Source: Phallusia mammillata (lineage: Eukaryota > Chordata > Ascidiacea > Phlebobranchia > Ascidiidae). Taken from it: a stretch of 64,000 bases of DNA. This document shows, piece after piece, positions 34,561-46,600 of the stretch. The notes beneath the pieces are model-generated. The model was not told where the DNA came from. It was given only the letters and a program-made list of their open reading frames with translations, and ran no database searches. The stretch is from positions 52,989 through 116,988 of the forward strand of contig QLIY01000436.1 of the NCBI GenBank assembly GCA_003260075.1, read 5' to 3'. The position numbers and the translations under genes were made by a program. Within the stretch, counting starts at the first letter, position 1, and each line of letters begins with the position of its first letter.

Positions 34561-35841
34561 CACTTTGGTTTTTATTAGCGCTCTGCGGCTACTGTGACCT
34601 GCTTGCATGATGCATGCTGTATATGCTTTGTTGCATTGATCATTGTATTATATAATGATACTGTGCCGATTTGTATTCATTTTTCGGACTGTTGCTTTTA
34701 TGTGTGGCAGTCAACATGTACTGGCTGAAATCTACATACCAACAACCCTGCCTCTTGGTTTTGTACTAGTAGCTTCTGCTGCTTGGTGACATTTGTATTA
34801 CAATATGCTGCCCTCTATTCAGTATGAATCTTGAAACAAAATTGTGTTGTTGGGATATACAGAGTACTCCAAGCAAGGAGTGTTGTTATATACAGTCCAC
34901 AGCTTGCGATGACATATATAATGTACATCAGATTTGTGCTATGAAGTACCACAATGGGTCTTTTGACATTTACATGAACATTTGCTATCTGCCATAAAAT
35001 CTGTATATTTTTGGAGTGTTTTTGCGTCTATTAAATTAAACACCATGATATATAAACGTTTTGCTGTGATATGGCTCGAGTATTTAGAAACTGATCTATA
35101 TATAGAGGCTGAAACAAATTCTTCTGGAAAAATAAATTAGACAACTTTAGCTTGAGTACTTTTACTATCAAGCAAAATCGTTGATAAAATACATAGGTAA
35201 TACAGTAACATTAAGAGATAAAGGCTTCTGCTTTTAAAAAAGCTGGAAGTCTACTAGAATAGTGCACATTGGTAAACATGAATAAACATAATATCATCTA
35301 AAGGAGAAAACTTCAGTTTAAAGGCACCATAATATAAAATGCTGGCATGTAAATATAGGTGTGTTTTTGCTTCAAGTTATAGTTGTAAATAGTCAAAGGG
35401 AATGTTAAAAATAAATTATACAACAAAAACTAACTTTTAGCTAAAGAGGCTTGGACATTTTGAATGTGGGCAATATATAACATGACAAAAACAAACATTG
35501 TGTTTGGTAAGTGTCTAAATTAGGCTTTTCAAATACAATCTTAAATGAAAAGACAGCAGCCACACATTAGGATGGAATATTTGTGTCTCAAATTTTTACC
35601 AATAGCTGAATGGCTTAAAAGTAATCTCAAAAGTAAAGTATATATGAACAACCTTATTACAGCAGTATCAATCTGCATTTTGTTTTTGAGCCATATAACA
35701 AAAAGGAGTAGCAATTGTACAAACCATACTGCACTTTTGCTAGATACAGCTACTTTGATACTATGGCTGGATAATTGTTACCATATCAATGTGCAGGCAA
35801 TAAAATGAATAAAATATTTGACTACTAGGAGCTATGTTCCT

Positions 35842-38391
35842 TCACATAATGATCTGTGGCTCTGGAACTGAAGTGCTTATGCTTTTGTGTGGTAGGATGC
35901 GAACACCGTTCAAGTAAATTTCATCCTTCACGTTGACATCTTGGCCCAGTACAGTGACATTTTCAACACGTGCCTAAATGAGAAAACAATGATATTTAAA
36001 ATTGAAATCAAACTACTGCCAACCTAAGTTAAACCAGAATTGGGTCATCTGGAAAAAAATCGAGGTAGGAATGTTTTGTAATGTGGTAAGACTTAAATTA
36101 ATTGGCATTACTTGATTCTGACAATTTTTTTTAGTCCAAACGGGTTCAAGTTAACGGAGGGTTACTGTATTACATTTACAACAGTGCAGAGTGGGATGGG
36201 CCGAGCCAAGACAGAACCAGAGTACTCGGTACCGTTTTGCATATTCATGCCCTGCTAACATACGAAACTAGTGTTCTAAAGGGGGGGGGGGGGGGGGGGG
36301 TGAATGATTTTTTAATATGTATTAGGTAGTGGAAAACAGCGTACTTGAAGGGTTTGTACAGCTTAATAAAACACCGCCGGTGATGAAAGTACCTTGTAGA
36401 GCTAAAACGTACAAAGGGGATTTTTGTGACGTCATAATGAACCGAGCGTGCTCGACCAAACAGAACATTTGCAGTTTTGGCACATCCCTAAAGTGCACTA
36501 TATCATAGGTTTTTCTAGCATTTTCTAAAATACTGTTTGAAGTTTTTTTATTTCCTTTTCTGTCATCAAATACCATCAAAATGTTAAATTTTAATGTTAC
36601 AAGTCACACATGTAACTAAATAAAGGTTAAATGTTTGCATAGAAATACAGTTATCGCTTATTTAAATGAAATGCCTAAATTTAAATGCAGACAACAAACA
36701 AGCAATACTCGGATTAGTCAACCAAACTTTTTTTGACAGTAAAGATGAATAAAATGGCATTTACCCATTGGCCGACTGTTGATTCCCAACCAATGATACA
36801 AGACTCAAGCCAGGAATGTGATTTGATGGTTGCTTCTCGCATTACTGTGCTACGCTTTATCCTCACACCATCCTCAATTACAACATTTGGCCCTAAAACC
36901 ACATTTGGTCCAATCTTGCAGTTTTTTCCAATCCTTGCTGTTTCATCCTAATCAAAATATCATTTTTGTTAGAGAAGCCTGGTTGCTCAGCAAGTTAAGG
37001 AACATACACAATTTAAAAGTCAAAGGATTAGGCATCTTTTGTCATAATTTAAAAAAACAGCCAACATTTCAACTTACCACTAAAACATTTCCGACGATTG
37101 TTACACCATTGGACTCCTTGTACAGCTTTTCTGGACTTTTCTTCTTAAGCGAGGTCAGATACATACACATGCCCTTTAAGAAATCCTTTGGCTGTCCGAT
37201 GTCCATCCAAAAGTCCTTCAATTCCATACAGTAAAGTTCACTTTCTTCTGCCATATATGGGAAAACTTCTCTTTCAATTGACATTGGTTCAGGCTAAAAA
37301 AAATCAAGGATTAAAAATTTGGCAGATCAAGTTACTAAACTATGTGTTTAAATGCCAAGTTGCTAACTGTGAGATGCTTACCTTCATTCGCTTAAATATT
37401 GATGGATTGAAGATGTACATTCCTGCATTAATTTTGTTCGACACAAACTCTTGTGGTTTTTCAACAAACCTGCAAAAACAGGAATATTAAATTTGCAATA
37501 AATAACATCATCCATATGTAAGGCTTACAAATGATGAGGAATTGGGGATATATTACAAATTACAAAAAATTCTTTAAATGTTAAATAAAAAGTTTAGAAC
37601 AAACCTGTGGATTCTTCCGGTATCTCCCTCATAAACTACAACTCCATACTTTGAAGGCTCCTCTACTTTTGCAACCTAAAAAAGTGTGGAATATTGTGAT
37701 GCAAGACTACCATAAAAAATCTTAACCAGCTTTTCTAATAAAACCAATGTTTCACATGCAATGAATTGTGAAAATATTCATATTATTTACTGATACCAGA
37801 CAATGTCATTAATATACTTTAAATGTTTAATAAGTCCAATTTGTTCAACTATCGGGTTGTTAAAACCTATCAATACCCAAACAAAAGCTTCAACACATAT
37901 GTTGGCTATTTAGTTTTCCAGTAAATAAAAACTATTTGGAGCAATACTTACACAGATGGTTCCTTCCTTCCCATGGCCTTTGTGAAATTCCAGTAATTTT
38001 GAGAATGGATAATCACTTATCACATCGCTGTTGAGCACAAAGAAAGGCTTGTCGCATTTCTCATCTGAAAGATGTTTTTTGGCGAGTGCAATGGGCCCAG
38101 CTGCAAAGAGCAAACAATATGTCAAAAAACGGTTTCAAATTTAACATGTTTTTTGATGAAGTAAAGTTTTTCCAATGACTTGTTGAAAGCAAATCAATTT
38201 ATCAAACCTACCTGTGCCAAGTGGTTCATCTTCTTGTGAAAATACAATCTTTATTCCAAGCTGCAACAATTTAAAAAGATTAAACACGGTAATATTTGTT
38301 AAAAGGCGTCATTACTGCAATTTGAAACAAGCCATTTTTTACTGGAGGACAGTACATTATTGGCGATAAAGTATACTTTTAAGTAAAAAAA

Positions 38392-38447
<56 letters not shown>

Positions 38448-38735
38448 AAGTGGCTTACCCTTTTTGCATGTTGGTTCATTTCCTTTTCCAAAATATCTGA
38501 CATATAACTGACAGCAAGAACAACTGTCTCCACTCCAGCCTGTTGCAAGACATTTGAACATTTATGAAACATGTTTTTAATTTACCCTGTATACACCAAA
38601 ACTTACCTCAACTAATGCTTCCACCTGATGAAGCATGATAGGCTTATTTCCAAACTCCACAAGCGGCTTGGGAACATTAAGAGTCAGGGGACGCAGACGA
38701 GTTCCATACCCTCCAACCAAGATTAAAGCCTTCAT
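35842..38735 (-). CDS. gmppb: Mannose-1-phosphate guanylyltransferase beta
   Basis: Nine minus-strand exons join in phase to 365 residues: 38735-38607, 38539-38459, 38260-38212, 38100-37952, 37675-37605, 37469-37382, 37293-37078, 36947-36765, 35973-35842. It makes GDP-mannose from mannose-1-phosphate and GTP. The signature [14 protein letters not shown] is the nucleotide-binding loop. [10 protein letters not shown] carries the metal-binding Asp, VEKP and [12 protein letters not shown] are in the catalytic domain, and the C-terminal left-handed beta helix ([20 protein letters not shown]) follows, ending VPEPQIIM as in the family. The start MKALIL is the conserved one although the frame is open upstream. 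A 54-G run sits in the intron after exon 2. An acceptor at about 38756 and a donor at 39807 suggest a non-coding first exon. Confidence 0.96.
36281..36300. repeat. 20-G run
   Basis: A homopolymer in the last GMPPB intron. I could not identify a flanking duplication here, unlike most other runs. Confidence 0.9.
38392..38445. repeat. 54-G run
   Basis: A homopolymer in GMPPB intron 2, 13 bases from the splice donor on the minus strand. No flanking duplication recognised. Confidence 0.95.
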
Positions 38736-39806
38736 TGTTCCAATTGAAGTATTACTAAGCGAAAAACTTTTATTAGGTGACATATCAGTAGATTTTGTAT
38801 TTTTCTGCCTCTTGCACAATGCAGCTGTATGCACAGAATATACACAGATGAAAAGCTGTAAAAGAACTGTTTCCAGGATTTAGTAGATTGTCTTTTGCCC
38901 CCAGGCTATTCAGGCTTCTCAAAGATTAGAGATAAAGCATTAGCAGTTCTACCAGTTTTACTGGTCTTTTGTCAGTGAATACACAAAACGTTTTTTTATT
39001 GTCAGCTGTGTAGTGCATGACCTTTTACTACTGCTGCAGCACAAGAGGGCCAATCAACTTGATCTTATCTACAGTTTGTTGCTGATCGCGCGGAAGTGTA
39101 AACAATTTAACTTTTTTGGTGTTCAATTATGAACATTACAATACAATACAAATGCTTTATTATGTCACAATACAGAAGATAACTCAATACAAGTGCCACT
39201 GCAACGCATGGGCAAACAAACGTCATAAAAACCCAACAGACAACGCCATGAAAAACATACTTTGTGTATGAAAACCCAACTGACCAGAAAGTTTAGATGC
39301 TCCTCTTTGGCCAAAAGGAGATTTTATTTTAGTTATCAACTAATCATTAAAAAATATGGAAATTTTTGAAAGGGGGTCGCAAGTTACATTTGGTTACTAA
39401 AATTGCTCACATATATGTAAAAGGTTGAAAACTACTATCTTAAAGCGTAGAATACATTGTACCACATGGTTTAAAAATATTTATGTCACAAAATGATTTA
39501 AGTAATATTGAATTGAAGGTGTTCGAAATGCAAGAAAGTAGAAACAACATGATATGGAAATGGAAAGGTGGCCAATATTTTACAAGTATAACATTACAAT
39601 GATGATAAACTGCATACTGGCTAGATATGATGTTATAACTTGTTCTTAACTATGTCGTATTCTATCTTCATAGGCAGCTAGTGGGTCGCGTTAAAAATAA
39701 ATTGTTTTACAGTTAAAGATAAGATTGTGTCCGTGCAGCGAATATTTCTAAGTTAACAAACAAAACACTACAAATCACAACATGAAAATACAAAAACGAC
39801 ACTCAC

Positions 39807-39990
39807 CTGTTCGCGGGGGCTCAAACCAAACTTCAATATTTCGCATCCACACTCCACAGTTTCAAGAAAATAAACACAAAACCAATTTTTTACTACAAAT
39901 GCCAGTCAAACAACGTCACGACGTACGCGTTGACAAATCTTCGCTACAGCGAATTCATCGAAGTGTATCACAATAGAAACCAAAATTGTG
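39807..39990 (-). promoter_or_regulatory. Likely non-coding first exon and promoter of GMPPB
   Basis: On the minus strand GCGAACAG/GTGAGTG at 39807 is a near-ideal splice donor, and the acceptor CGCTTAG lies 20 nt before the GMPPB start codon. The upstream edge of this exon is not defined. Confidence 0.45.
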
Positions 39991-40196
39991 ACGTAACCCT
40001 GTCCCCGTCATAAAAAAAACGTTGTTTGATCAAATTAACGGGTTTTTGTAAATAGATTGCATTATAACACATACCGTCAAGATTTCCACAATGAACAGTA
40101 GTCTATTTTCAAGGGTTTTTGTATGTTGGAGCACAAATTGTAAGTAGCCTAGACTCCTGACCAAAGCAAAGTCTATATAAATCTTTGTTTTATATA

Positions 40197-40287
<91 letters not shown>
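40197..40287. repeat. 91-G run
   Basis: The longest G tract in the window, lying between GMPPB and SSX2IP. The apparent Gly- and Pro-only frames here are artefacts of the tract. Confidence 0.95.
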
Positions 40288-40288
<1 letters not shown>

Positions 40289-40621
40289 GACTGCATTTTC
40301 TTTCCTCTGCATTACTTCTGATGGGTGGAGTGATTTCTTTTATTTAATAAAAGCAGAACAGTATTGGCGAAACGCAGTAACACACAAATCACAGGCAAGG
40401 TTCGTAGTAATATAGTATCATCTTTTGCAGTCAGGAAAAAACGCATGCATAGCAGTAAAACAGTTCTATGATTTCTATATACACCAAGCGGAACCCAAGT
40501 TATGATTTTCTTCACTAAAACTTTAACCGGGACTGCAAGAATGCCGCATAACAACCAGGCAGCCTAAAACAGTTTCTACAGTCACAAGCAAACACTACCT
40601 AAATCCAGCGCAAAAAAGTGT

Positions 40622-43600
40622 TTAGTTGGGAAACAGAGTCACTTTGATATCGTCGACCTTCACGAAGCGGCCACTGCGCTTTCGGTCGCCAGTGGGCGCA
40701 ACAGAGTCATCAGCTTGGCGTTTTGACGTCCGTAGTTTGGCGTCCTGTATTCGGCTGGGGCTGCAAACAAATGTTTTTGTGTCGAGAATCAAAAGGCTAC
40801 ATTAAAAAATGGTGCCTATGCATCCTAAGGTATGCAATGCAACTACAAACGCATTCATAGCCCAAAAGCACAAAATTAGATGGAAAAGCGCTTAAACATA
40901 AAATAAATTTTACCACACTTTTTTCATGCAGCTTGCCAAACGCTTAAGCAGTCAGAAACAAAAGTTAAACTAAAAGCACTCGTGGTGGTTAGGTACATAA
41001 CAAAACAGCACATGCAATACACGGCAAAACACTGCACAGCAACATATCTGCACTTGCATACGGTTAAAACGTGAAACTATGAAGTCAATAGAATCAGGAA
41101 ACATACTAAGGCACCAAACAAAACAAAACGGTTAGCTTAATGAATTATTCTAGATAATACTAATTCATTTTGTAAGTATAAAGCATCTCTATTTAGCATT
41201 TGCATATTTAGTGACAGTAATGGTTGGTAAACGTTGGCTTACGTAAGGGTACCAGAAAGGTAAACAATGGCGGATATTATTGCACAGGTTGCGGAAACAA
41301 AATCTAGTATAGCAAGTATTCACGTAATATGTCTCTTGAACAAACATTGCCTACTGAAGAATTAAATGCCTTGGACTAGCTCACACAAAACAAAAGGGAT
41401 TACAAAAATTACTATCCTGCATATGAAGCTGAAAACTATTTTGCATATTGTTAACATTTTACAAGCTTGCATCGGGGGGGGGGAAACAAATATTGCCTAC
41501 TGAAGAATTAAATGCCTTGGACTAGCTCATACAAAACATGGGATTACAAAAATTATTATCCTGCATATCAAGCTGAAAACTATTTTGCATATTGTTAACA
41601 TTTTACAAGCTTGCATCATCTCTCCACAGTCAAAAGCACCACAAAAATTCGGGTTCGGTGAGGTCTCAAATTTACAGTTGTCCTCACATTGAGCGCCTTC
41701 AGACTAGCCTAACTTTAAACCATCCCACTCGGTTAAAAACGATGAAAAAGACGGCTTTATGATTGGGCCGTGATCCGACAAGCTTGAACAAGGCTTAGCA
41801 GAGGTGGGTTCGTTCCGCGGGTTAGATGTTAGCAGCAAATCAGAGTCACTTGCACTGCCGGTCACCGTCGAAGGCACAACTTCCGCACAGTGGCGCTCCT
41901 GATACACGGTGATTGGTGTGGAACTTGTTGCAACAACATGTGCGGGTTAGTGAATGACAACATGCAAGCGTGCAAGGACAAGCATGTTAGTGCGTTGTGA
42001 ATTGCAAATGTGAGGATTCGGGCCGGGTATTACAAATTATATGCAAGATGTTAGGACAAATGGTATTTTAGACTAGGGCAGTGGCTCTTAACCGGTGGGA
42101 AGTTATATACATGCAGAGGGAAATTGTATCAGTCAATGATCTAAATTTTTGTTTAAAGTTTTACGTAAATATCTAAGTTCTTAAATGTACGTATTTTTAA
42201 TCGAACAAAGAATATAATAATAATGTAAGTCCAAAACATTAAAATAAAAATAACATAGGGGGGAATTTAGACTTGGTGATTCAGTTTAGTGGAAAATTAC
42301 ACCAAAAAGGTTAAGAACCACTGGACTAAGGGGAAAACAAAAAAGTCTTTAAACCTGTTTTTTTTTCAATTTTCACTCTTATACTATTAAAAGAACTTAT
42401 AGTAAATTAGAAAAATCAAGAAACATAAGAAACAAAACGCTTTTCTAATGTGGGCAATGCATGCGAAAGTCGATGTTTTTGTTAGCAAAGGATGAAAATC
42501 ACAGCAAACAGGATTTCAGTGACGTAATTACCTCTGCTCCTGGTTTTCTTTGTCTTGGAAGCGAATTCCAAGGACGCGGTAGAGGTCTGATGTGGAAGGA
42601 GTGGGAGGATGGAGGGAGGAAGCGCGGGATGAGCACTTAGGAGGAGAGGAGGGACTTGTACTGCGGCGAGAATTCGGCCTGAAGAAACGTTTAAAGTTTA
42701 ATCTGGTGGATCATTATAAATTGACATGTTATTTTGATTTTCTGCCGGACAGGGTGGCGGTTTTCCCGCACAATTACGCTGCTTTCCGCCATCCAGTTGC
42801 TGATCTGGGCTTGTTTTAAATTAATTCGCAGTTGCGCTTTTTGGGCTAGTTTTGACTAGCAGAGTGGCGGTTTTTGAGAATTTGGGCTGGCGGGGGGGGG
42901 GTTTTTAGGCTAGTTTTGACTAGCAGAGTGGCGGTTTTTGAGAATTTGGGCTGGCAACACCGGTTACAACTCTTACAAGTGCCACAAAAAAGCAAAATCC
43001 ACATAACAAATTGCATTCGAAAGCAAAATAGTATGTTTTAAAACGGCGTCAATTTCCTGTGATCAAGTGTGATCGGCTGAACACCGAGTACAAACATCAG
43101 AAGTTTAATGGTCGACTGAACCCAAAACCTACAGTTCTGTTCAACTGTCCTGCGTTCGAAAAGACCGGTTTGGTTATAAATAAAATCAATGTGGCAATCA
43201 CAGCAAAACTGACAAGAGTTAGTGTTTGTTAGGGTGTGTATTTGCCGCCTTTGTCAGACAAACAAACCGTGGTTTACAGTGTTTTGTTTCCACAATAGAT
43301 ATCCCCTAATACCAGAAAAGCATTGCTTGTTTATAAGACGTAAAATGCGCCACTTTCGTTTTGTGCCCAAGGGAGCAACAATTTCACTTTTCGATTATAC
43401 ATACTGCTCCTGGACTGCTTAAAAAACAATTAGCTGGGTTTAAATTATAAATGAGGGTTAACCGGCTAATGGAAAGTATCGTTCAGCTAACTGATTTACC
43501 GTATGCGGACATATGCCAGGCAACCGATAGATATTGGTTACATGTGGCCAGGCTTCTGTTACCTTAGTTATCTGTAAATGTTTGATCGCGGCTGGTTGTG

Positions 43601-46600
43601 TAATCAACGTTTTATAGTTGGCTTCGTTGATGGTAACGGATCAATGGTTATTTTAAATGCAGGGAAAACTACAGTACAACACTACCGCACTGTATTGGTA
43701 AATTACAAGCGCAAAAAAAAACTTTTTTTAATGGGTCTGTAATGGTAAACTTAATCAACACAAATCAAGCAGCTAAGACAATGGAGTCAAGCCCTTAATA
43801 CATGCCTGCTAAGACAGTACTGTAAAAGTATTTGGAAAACACTGTTGCGTTAAACTGTTTTGCTATATTGTAGTAGAAACGCTTTATCAGCAGAGGAACT
43901 CACCTGGACGTAGTAAGAGGGTGGGACTCGGGAGACGGACTTCTATTTATCGTTTGTGTCATGTAAATTTTGTCCAGTTTACTGTTGGGAGTAAATACGG
44001 GTGCAAACGAAGACGATTCATTGTCGGATGATTCCTGATCTGAGGTGTCCATGAAATCCTAAACCACCACCGGTTTAATACATCGCTATCGCAATAAAGG
44101 ACTGAAATGCTTTAAAAACGTGAGCTTTACCTTTAAAGGTGCTTAACCCTTTCGTACATAGAACCCTATTTTAATATTTTTTTAAGTGTACGCACCCCTA
44201 TGTGAAAGTCAAATTAAGACGTTTTGACTAAAAAAACATTTACAAGTGCTTTTACGCCAACCCATGGTGTTTGAAAGCCACTGCACAAAACATTCAAATA
44301 CTTGGGTTTTGCATAAATGACTTGACATGGTTGGTGTTTTAAAACTCAACTTAAACATCGTTGCTTTGGCCTGAGTATTAAATTTTATAATAATGTCCTA
44401 CGCAAGTCCAGCTGATTCAAGAAAAACGCTGATATTGTTGCACAAAATAATGACAAAGACGGAAACAAAGCTGCCCAAGTGCCACAGTTTAAGTTGCTCG
44501 TCTCACAAACGGTAACAGAGTACACATCGTAACAAGATCTCCCACCTTGGCAGTGATTCCACTCCAGCTTGCTGACAGACCCTTGCTTCTCATCGAGCTT
44601 CTGCTGCCAGAAGACGAAGCCCGTTTCTTCCCAGTCTGGCGATGTCCTGTAAAACGTCTTATGGTAAACAACGGAAAAAAGGCCGAAGCGAGATAAAACG
44701 ACAGGGTTTAAAATCGTAAATATTTGTAGAATTTCGACAAGTAAAACGTCAAATGCGACGAATCATTGATTACGGTAAATGTCAAAAACTATACACATGA
44801 GCTTCACATTACTGGCACACGATATACCGGTACCTTACTAAATAATATGAAGCCATATTCAGTGTATAATGCAATTGTGCTCTAGCTATAATAAATACGC
44901 CACGGTTAAAAGGACTTAATCAACCAATGTACCTCGCAATGGGGTAATTTGCATAAAATCCTTCTGGGGGGGGGGGGTAGACCGGTACCTTACTAGATAA
45001 TATGAAACCATGTTCAGTGTATAATGCAATTGTGCTCTAGCTATAATAAATACCCCACGGTTAAAAGGACTTTATCAACCAATGTACCTCGCAATGGGGT
45101 AATTTGCATAAAATCCTTCTGCAGCCAAACTCGCTTTTCCTCCTCAAAGTTTTGACGATCCTGACCAAGTTGCAGAAGAGCGTCCGTATAATATTTTCGT
45201 TCCTGGGACCAAAAAGCAAACACTTTATAAACATCGATAATTTGTCTGGTACCACAACAGTTGAACGAAATTTGTTAAATATACAACCTGTTTTTGTTCA
45301 GTTTCAAATATACTTTTACAGAATTTTTTTGAATGAAAGACAGTAACTTAACAAAGTTATGACATACGAAGTACAAATTTAGCGGTTTTTTACTGAAGAT
45401 TTTATGAATGAAAGTGCGATCACAACACCAGATAAGTGTATTTGTTAACATTTTACCCTAGTTACTCACTGGTTGTTAACAAACCCAATGATTTGATCTG
45501 TGCTGTATAATTTGCATTGGTATTGCCTTATACCGTAATTTCACAACGCTATAACGTTGAAAAGGCCGTCAGTATCATATATAGGAACGGTCACAGCTTC
45601 GTCGCCGTTCATTACACAGAGTAATTATCGCACAATTGATTTTCAATACACAGTGATATTTACTGTGAAGTGTCCCAGGTGACCACTTGACATTTATCGT
45701 TGAGGCATGATATTGAAAGCTTATGAGTTAAAGGGCAAAACACAATACAGACACAATTTTTGTTTTGTTAGAACCGCATCAAAACTAGTACCATCTGATT
45801 TTTTTAATAATCCATCCCATTATGATTAAGTCTGTAAACTATAGATATAGACGTAATGAATATGATGATTTACCATGTAGATTAGAAGCTGTCTATAATT
45901 TTATTGCTCTTGGCTTGTTTAGAAGGGTTGTTCAATTGAACACAGAAAACCCAGTTCAAAACCTGTTACAAGTGCGACAGGGTTAAGGCCAGTTTAAAAT
46001 AAAAAGATCCTATGGACCTAAAATACATTGTTAAATGAAGGCTCGAAATGTTACATAGCTCGCATGATCATTGTAATAGTTTATTACCAATATAAAGGAT
46101 AAAAGCGAAGAAAAACAAACTAAGTATTTAACATCATATTTTGTACGAAGGCGCTTCCCATGTTCTTAGTTGCTTAGGAAGTTTTCGTCGCAAATAGAGA
46201 ACGTTCTTATCAGCAGGTTATTAAAAATCATAGTTTGTTTTGCCTAGTATCAGGTGTTATGGTTTTGAGTTGATAGACAACTTCGCGCAACCAATCCAGT
46301 TACGCCACGTCACCCACCTTCTCAAATGCCAGGCGTTGTTGACGAAACTGGGACTTTTGTTTTTCTAGGTCGGCTTTCTCCTCGAGAAAATATGAATCTT
46401 TCATCATGTGGGTTTCTTTATTGCCGCCTGAGAACATGAATAAAATTTCCGGCATAGCAGTTTCCGTGTTTAAACTCTGCTTGTTGAGTCATTAACATCA
46501 AACTTTAATAGCGTTTTGTGCTTTGATCGAATTCACGATAGCTGAACTTCGCCAAAATAATTTCTGTTTTAAAAACTAATGTCGTTTTGTAGGTACATTG

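Noticed and set aside
36426..36433. Isolated TGACGTCA sites also at 18.93 and 57.61 kb
   Set aside because: Single sites in intronic or repeat-like sequence without a promoter context. Only the pair near 27.98 kb was kept.
38357..38572. Poly-proline open frames over the G run in GMPPB intron 2
   Set aside because: They are translations of a homopolymer and lie across a well-defined splice donor.
40030..40415. Poly-Gly and poly-Pro frames over the 91-G run
   Set aside because: Homopolymer artefact with no other coding signal.
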